16,901 nucleotides of DNA from an uncultured Caryophanales bacterium (GTDB lineage Bacteria; Bacillota_I; Bacilli_A; RF39; UBA660): positions 1-16,901 of the forward strand of contig CAMVPJ010000022.1 of NCBI GenBank assembly GCA_947169395.1, written 5' to 3'. The notes under the pieces are model-generated. The model saw nothing but the letters and a program-made list of their open reading frames with translations, ran no database searches and was not told where the DNA came from. This document shows positions 14,244-16,901 of the stretch, piece by piece; position 1 is the first letter of the stretch, and every line of letters begins with the position of its first letter. Both the position numbers and the translations under genes were made by a program.

Positions 14244-15116
14244 ATGAGTAAAGACAACAATATTTATATGGAACGTTTAGAAGAAGATGAGGTAATACCT
14301 GTATACTACGATAAATGCTTCAAACTTATTTTTGGTGATACTAATCACTTAGAAAGGTTAAATAGTTTTCTATCTTCTATTTTGCACAAGGATGTAAAAG
14401 TAGTTAGTTTACTTAATACTGAATTAGTTGGTGAAAATAGAAAGAATAAGAAAAATTCAGTTGATTTAGTTTGTAAGTTAAATCATGAATATGTTTCAAT
14501 AGAAGTTAATACTTCGTTTGGACAAACCGTAATTGATAGAAACTTATCTTTTGTATTTAGAATGATAGGTAAAGAATTAAAACCAGGTGAAGATTATAAA
14601 GAGATAAGTAATTACTACCAAATTAATCTTAATACAGTTGATTATAAAAAAGAACATTATGATACTGTTTATTTAGTAAGTACAAATACTGGTTCTATTT
14701 ATTCAAAATCAATTGAAATAATTAACATAAATATTTTATATTATGCTAAATTATGTTACAATATAGCTAGTAAGGACGAATTATCCGAAACTGATATATG
14801 GTTAGGAATTATTGGAACGAAGAGTAAATCAGTTATTGATAAAATAACTAAGGATAATACAGTCTTAAAGGAGATTGGTGATATTGTGAAAAAGTTTAGT
14901 GAAGATGATGATTTAGTATTTGAGTACAATAGAGAGAAACTAATGATGGATGATATGAAGGAAGTTTTAACTAAAGAAGTAACAGAGCGAGTAACAAAAG
15001 AAGTTGCTGAAAAGACTACTTTAGATATGGCTCGTAAGATGAAATCTAAAAATATAGATATAGATACCATCATAGACGTTACTGGTTTATCTAAGGATAT
15101 TATAGAATCATTATAA
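14244..15116 (+). CDS. Rpn/PD-(D/E)XK nuclease family transposase-like protein
   Basis: The protein resembles the Rpn (recombination-promoting nuclease) or PD-(D/E)XK transposase-like family, whose members cut DNA and often stand alone in gut Firmicutes. The N-terminus has the family's YDKCFKLIFGD opening. The nuclease core shows Asp74 (SVDLVCKL) and Glu87 (VSIEVN); the family usually has E-x-Q, and here it is E-x-N at 87-89, so activity may be altered. The C-terminal third is helical and repetitive (EVTERVTKEVAEKTT), ending in a small helix-turn-helix-like tail (DIDTIIDVTGLSKDIIESL) common in this family. The length of 290 residues is normal. CGGAGG at 14234-14239 sets the ATG. No inverted repeats or target duplications flank it, so it is not visibly part of an insertion sequence. 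Confidence 0.75.
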   Translation: MSKDNNIYMERLEEDEVIPVYYDKCFKLIFGDTNHLERLNSFLSSILHKDVKVVSLLNTELVGENRKNKKNSVDLVCKLNHEYVSIEVNTSFGQTVIDRNLSFVFRMIGKELKPGEDYKEISNYYQINLNTVDYKKEHYDTVYLVSTNTGSIYSKSIEIININILYYAKLCYNIASKDELSETDIWLGIIGTKSKSVIDKITKDNTVLKEIGDIVKKFSEDDDLVFEYNREKLMMDDMKEVLTKEVTERVTKEVAEKTTLDMARKMKSKNIDIDTIIDVTGLSKDIIESL

Positions 15117-15146
15117 AAAGATAATTATCCGTTAATTATCTTTTTT
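15115..15146. terminator. Two-way terminator between the Rpn-like gene and rarA
   Basis: GATAATTA (15120-15127) pairs with TAATTATC (15133-15140) around a 5-base loop, extended by flanking A and T runs to 13 bp. It serves both convergent genes. The last codons and the stop of rarA (15125-15127) lie inside the hairpin, and the Rpn-like stop overlaps its left A run. Confidence 0.85.
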
Positions 15147-16336
15147 AGTTTATCATTAATATTTTTAAGTGTTTCTTCATTTTTATTGTTTTGCGGTTTA
15201 TAGTATCTTTTATGTTTTAGATTATTTGGTAAGTATTGTTGAGCTACTACGTGATTTTCATAATCATGAGCATATAAATAATTAGGACTATTGGTTTGCA
15301 AGTGTTTTGGTACATCATCGATATTACCATTATTTATATCGTTTAAAGCATCAGCAATAGCCAAATAAGCACTATTTGACTTAGGAGATAGAGCAAGTTC
15401 AATTACCACGTTAGCAAGTATTATTTGAGCCTCAGGCAGTCCTAATCTTTCACATGAGTGAATTGCAGCATCTACTTTAACTCCCATCATTGGATTAGCT
15501 AGTCCTATATCTTCGTAGGCAATAACATTCATCCTTCTATATATTATATCTAAGTCTCCTGCTTCTATTAGACGAGCTAGATAGTGTAAGGCAGCATCTA
15601 CATCTGAACCTCTAATACTTTTTTGAAATGCACTAATACAGTCATAATAACCATCAGAATCTTTATCATGAAAGAAATTAGGTTTATTAACAAGTTCTTT
15701 TAATTTATCTATATTAATTATTTTATCATTACTTGAATAATACGCAAGTTCTAGTAGATTATATGCATATCTTAAATCTCCTGATGCAATATTACTTATA
15801 TATTTTAGTGAGTCAGAATCAATATTAATATCCTCAAGTATATTTTTATCAATTACTTTATTTAATCCATCTAATATATCATTCTGATTAAGAGGATTAA
15901 GTTCAAATATTTGACATCTACTTCTGATAGCAGGATTAATACTATGATAAGGATTAGCAGTAGTCATACCAATTAGAATAATTAATCCACTTTCTAAATA
16001 GGGTAGTAATAAATCTTGTTTATCCTTATTTAATCTATGAATCTCATCCATAATAACTACAAGTTCACCATACATCTTGGCTTCTTCTACAACTATATCA
16101 AAATCCTTCTTATTATTAATAACTGCATTAAGCATACGATATTTCTTATCCAATGTATTTACTATTGCATTTGCAATACTAGTCTTACCAATACCAGGTT
16201 TACCATATAAAATCATAGAAGTTAAATAGTTATTATTTACCATATTAGTTAGTACTTTATTATTCCCAATTAAATGCTTTTGTCCTATTACATCATCAAT
16301 ACTATTTGGTCTCATTTTAATAGCTAAAGGTTCCAT
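15125..16336 (-). CDS. rarA: RarA/MgsA replication-associated AAA+ ATPase
   Basis: RarA acts at stalled replication forks and is related to clamp-loader ATPases and eukaryotic WRNIP1. AAA+ motifs are clear: Walker A GKPGIGKT (residues 45-52), Walker B VVIMDEIH (Asp97, Glu98), sensor 1 GMTTANP (123-129) and the arginine-finger region IRSRC (137-141). The C-terminal half holds the family's tetramerisation and accessory region, with DVDAALHYLARLIEAGDLDIIYRRMNVIAYEDIGLANP and PEAQIILANVVIELALSPKSNSAY. At 403 residues it is near normal. A ribosome site AAGGAAGTG lies just before the ATG. The extreme C-terminus is encoded within the shared terminator. It is convergent with the Rpn-like gene and divergent from the 16426 gene. 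Confidence 0.95.
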   Translation of the reverse strand: MEPLAIKMRPNSIDDVIGQKHLIGNNKVLTNMVNNNYLTSMILYGKPGIGKTSIANAIVNTLDKKYRMLNAVINNKKDFDIVVEEAKMYGELVVIMDEIHRLNKDKQDLLLPYLESGLIILIGMTTANPYHSINPAIRSRCQIFELNPLNQNDILDGLNKVIDKNILEDINIDSDSLKYISNIASGDLRYAYNLLELAYYSSNDKIINIDKLKELVNKPNFFHDKDSDGYYDCISAFQKSIRGSDVDAALHYLARLIEAGDLDIIYRRMNVIAYEDIGLANPMMGVKVDAAIHSCERLGLPEAQIILANVVIELALSPKSNSAYLAIADALNDINNGNIDDVPKHLQTNSPNYLYAHDYENHVVAQQYLPNNLKHKRYYKPQNNKNEETLKNINDKLKKIING

Positions 16337-16361
16337 AAATCACTTCCTTAAAACTACTAAT

Positions 16362-16390
16362 ATTTTATCATATATTACTAGATAATGTAA
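16362..16390 (-). promoter_or_regulatory. Likely promoter of rarA
   Basis: On the minus strand TTACAT (16390-16385) and TAAAAT (16367-16362) are 17 bases apart. The bases TGA before the -10 box make an extended -10. The start would fall near 16355, just ahead of the AAGGAAGTG ribosome site. Confidence 0.5.
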
Positions 16391-16398
16391 TTATTTCA

Positions 16399-16407
16399 TG
16401 TTAAAAT
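16399..16407 (+). promoter_or_regulatory. Possible extended -10 promoter of the 16426 gene
   Basis: TGTTAAAAT at 16399-16407 fits an extended -10 element, with only a weak TAGATA at 16379-16384 as -35, 17 bases upstream. It is back-to-back with the rarA promoter and shares bases with it, so the two could interfere. Confidence 0.35.
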
Positions 16408-16425
16408 ATTTACTGTGGTGATTAT

Positions 16426-16872
16426 ATGGATATAAATACACAATTAGCGCAACTTTTATATGAATATTCAAGTTCTAAAAAGATTATTGATGAATCTTTT
16501 TGTAATAGAGTCATAGACGAGATTGCTAGAGATATTAAAATAAGTGACTATATTAAGAAGATTAATTATATTAATAATTCTAATCAACCTAGCAGTTACA
16601 ATTTAAAAGATTGTATACTAACATTAAATTTGCAATTGCTTTATGATAATTTGAATAGTGAGCGCTTTATATATAAAAAAATGTTTACTAACGATAAATT
16701 TAACGAGATTAGAATTGATATAAGCAATATTTTTATATTTGAGCTAATTTTGCATGAGTTAGAGCATGTATATCAGAATAAAATAATTCTTAATAAAAGA
16801 TTTATAACATTATATGATAAATTAGTGCAATCATCACTTTTTTACAAAAGCTGTGTTCAACTTTATGACTGA
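16426..16872 (+). CDS. Small HExxH putative metallopeptidase-like protein
   Basis: The frame encodes 148 residues with a helical N-terminus and the motif LHELEHVYQN, in which HELEH (110-114) is an HExxH zinc-binding motif of metallopeptidases. No third zinc ligand is obvious within the visible protein. GGTGAT at 16417-16422 is the ribosome site for the ATG at 16426. The TGA stop at 16870-16872 may not be the true end of the ancestral gene: the same frame stays open to the window edge and reads REYSEYATL, acidic and helix-like as expected around a third ligand. It may be a truncated gene, a short family member or a read-through product. I cannot name a family or substrate. Confidence 0.6.
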   Translation: MDINTQLAQLLYEYSSSKKIIDESFCNRVIDEIARDIKISDYIKKINYINNSNQPSSYNLKDCILTLNLQLLYDNLNSERFIYKKMFTNDKFNEIRIDISNIFIFELILHELEHVYQNKIILNKRFITLYDKLVQSSLFYKSCVQLYD

Positions 16873-16901
16873 CGCGAATACTCAGAATATGCTACTTTAA
16901 G

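Noticed and set aside
14244..15116. An insertion sequence around the Rpn-like gene
   Set aside because: I found no terminal inverted repeats or direct target repeats within the flanks; the hairpin on the right is a shared terminator.

Overview
This window looks like a chromosomal piece from an uncultured, very AT-rich Gram-positive bacterium of the Bacilli (low-GC Firmicutes), probably a gut lineage with a compact genome. I judge GC to be roughly 27-30% by eye. The evidence is a Firmicutes-type division and cell-wall cluster (murG, murB, divIB, ftsA, ftsZ), the forespore sigma factor gene sigG next to ftsZ, a YlmC/YmxH PRC-barrel gene near sigG (the ftsAZ-sigG-ylm neighbourhood of Bacillus), and smc, holA and rarA with strong Shine-Dalgarno sites. 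The standard bacterial code applies: all tryptophans in the conserved proteins are TGG, and TGA ends smc.

Left part (1-6420): the end of an unidentified gene and its terminator precede a likely operon murG-murB-divIB-pilin-like gene. The last gene joins a type IV pilin signal/helix to a LamG-like C-terminal domain. A terminator closes this operon. Its T-tract overlaps the -35 box of the ftsA-ftsZ promoter, and a two-way terminator follows ftsZ. These genes make lipid II precursors (MurB, MurG) and build the division ring (FtsZ, its membrane anchor FtsA, and DivIB).

Middle (6419-10080): sigG runs on the minus strand, convergent with ftsZ, and no spoIIGA-sigE pair lies between them. A methyltransferase gene diverges from it. 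Next comes a gene-free stretch with a complete small transcription unit: a promoter, two hairpins with near-identical loop motifs, and a terminator. It lies directly upstream of the YlmC/YmxH gene and is the best candidate here for something undescribed. Two unrecognised genes follow; the first has an unusual leader in which an AU hairpin separates the Shine-Dalgarno site from the start.

Right part (10081-16901): smc overlaps holA by four bases. This SMC keeps both ATPase halves and the hinge but is about 204 residues shorter than B. subtilis SMC, with both coiled-coil arms shortened. An Rpn/PD-(D/E)XK-type nuclease gene and rarA converge on a shared terminator. A small HExxH protein gene diverges from rarA at the right edge; its frame appears to stay coding past the TGA stop. 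No stretch longer than 300 bases lacks a gene. I saw no tRNA, rRNA, CRISPR array or insertion-sequence ends.
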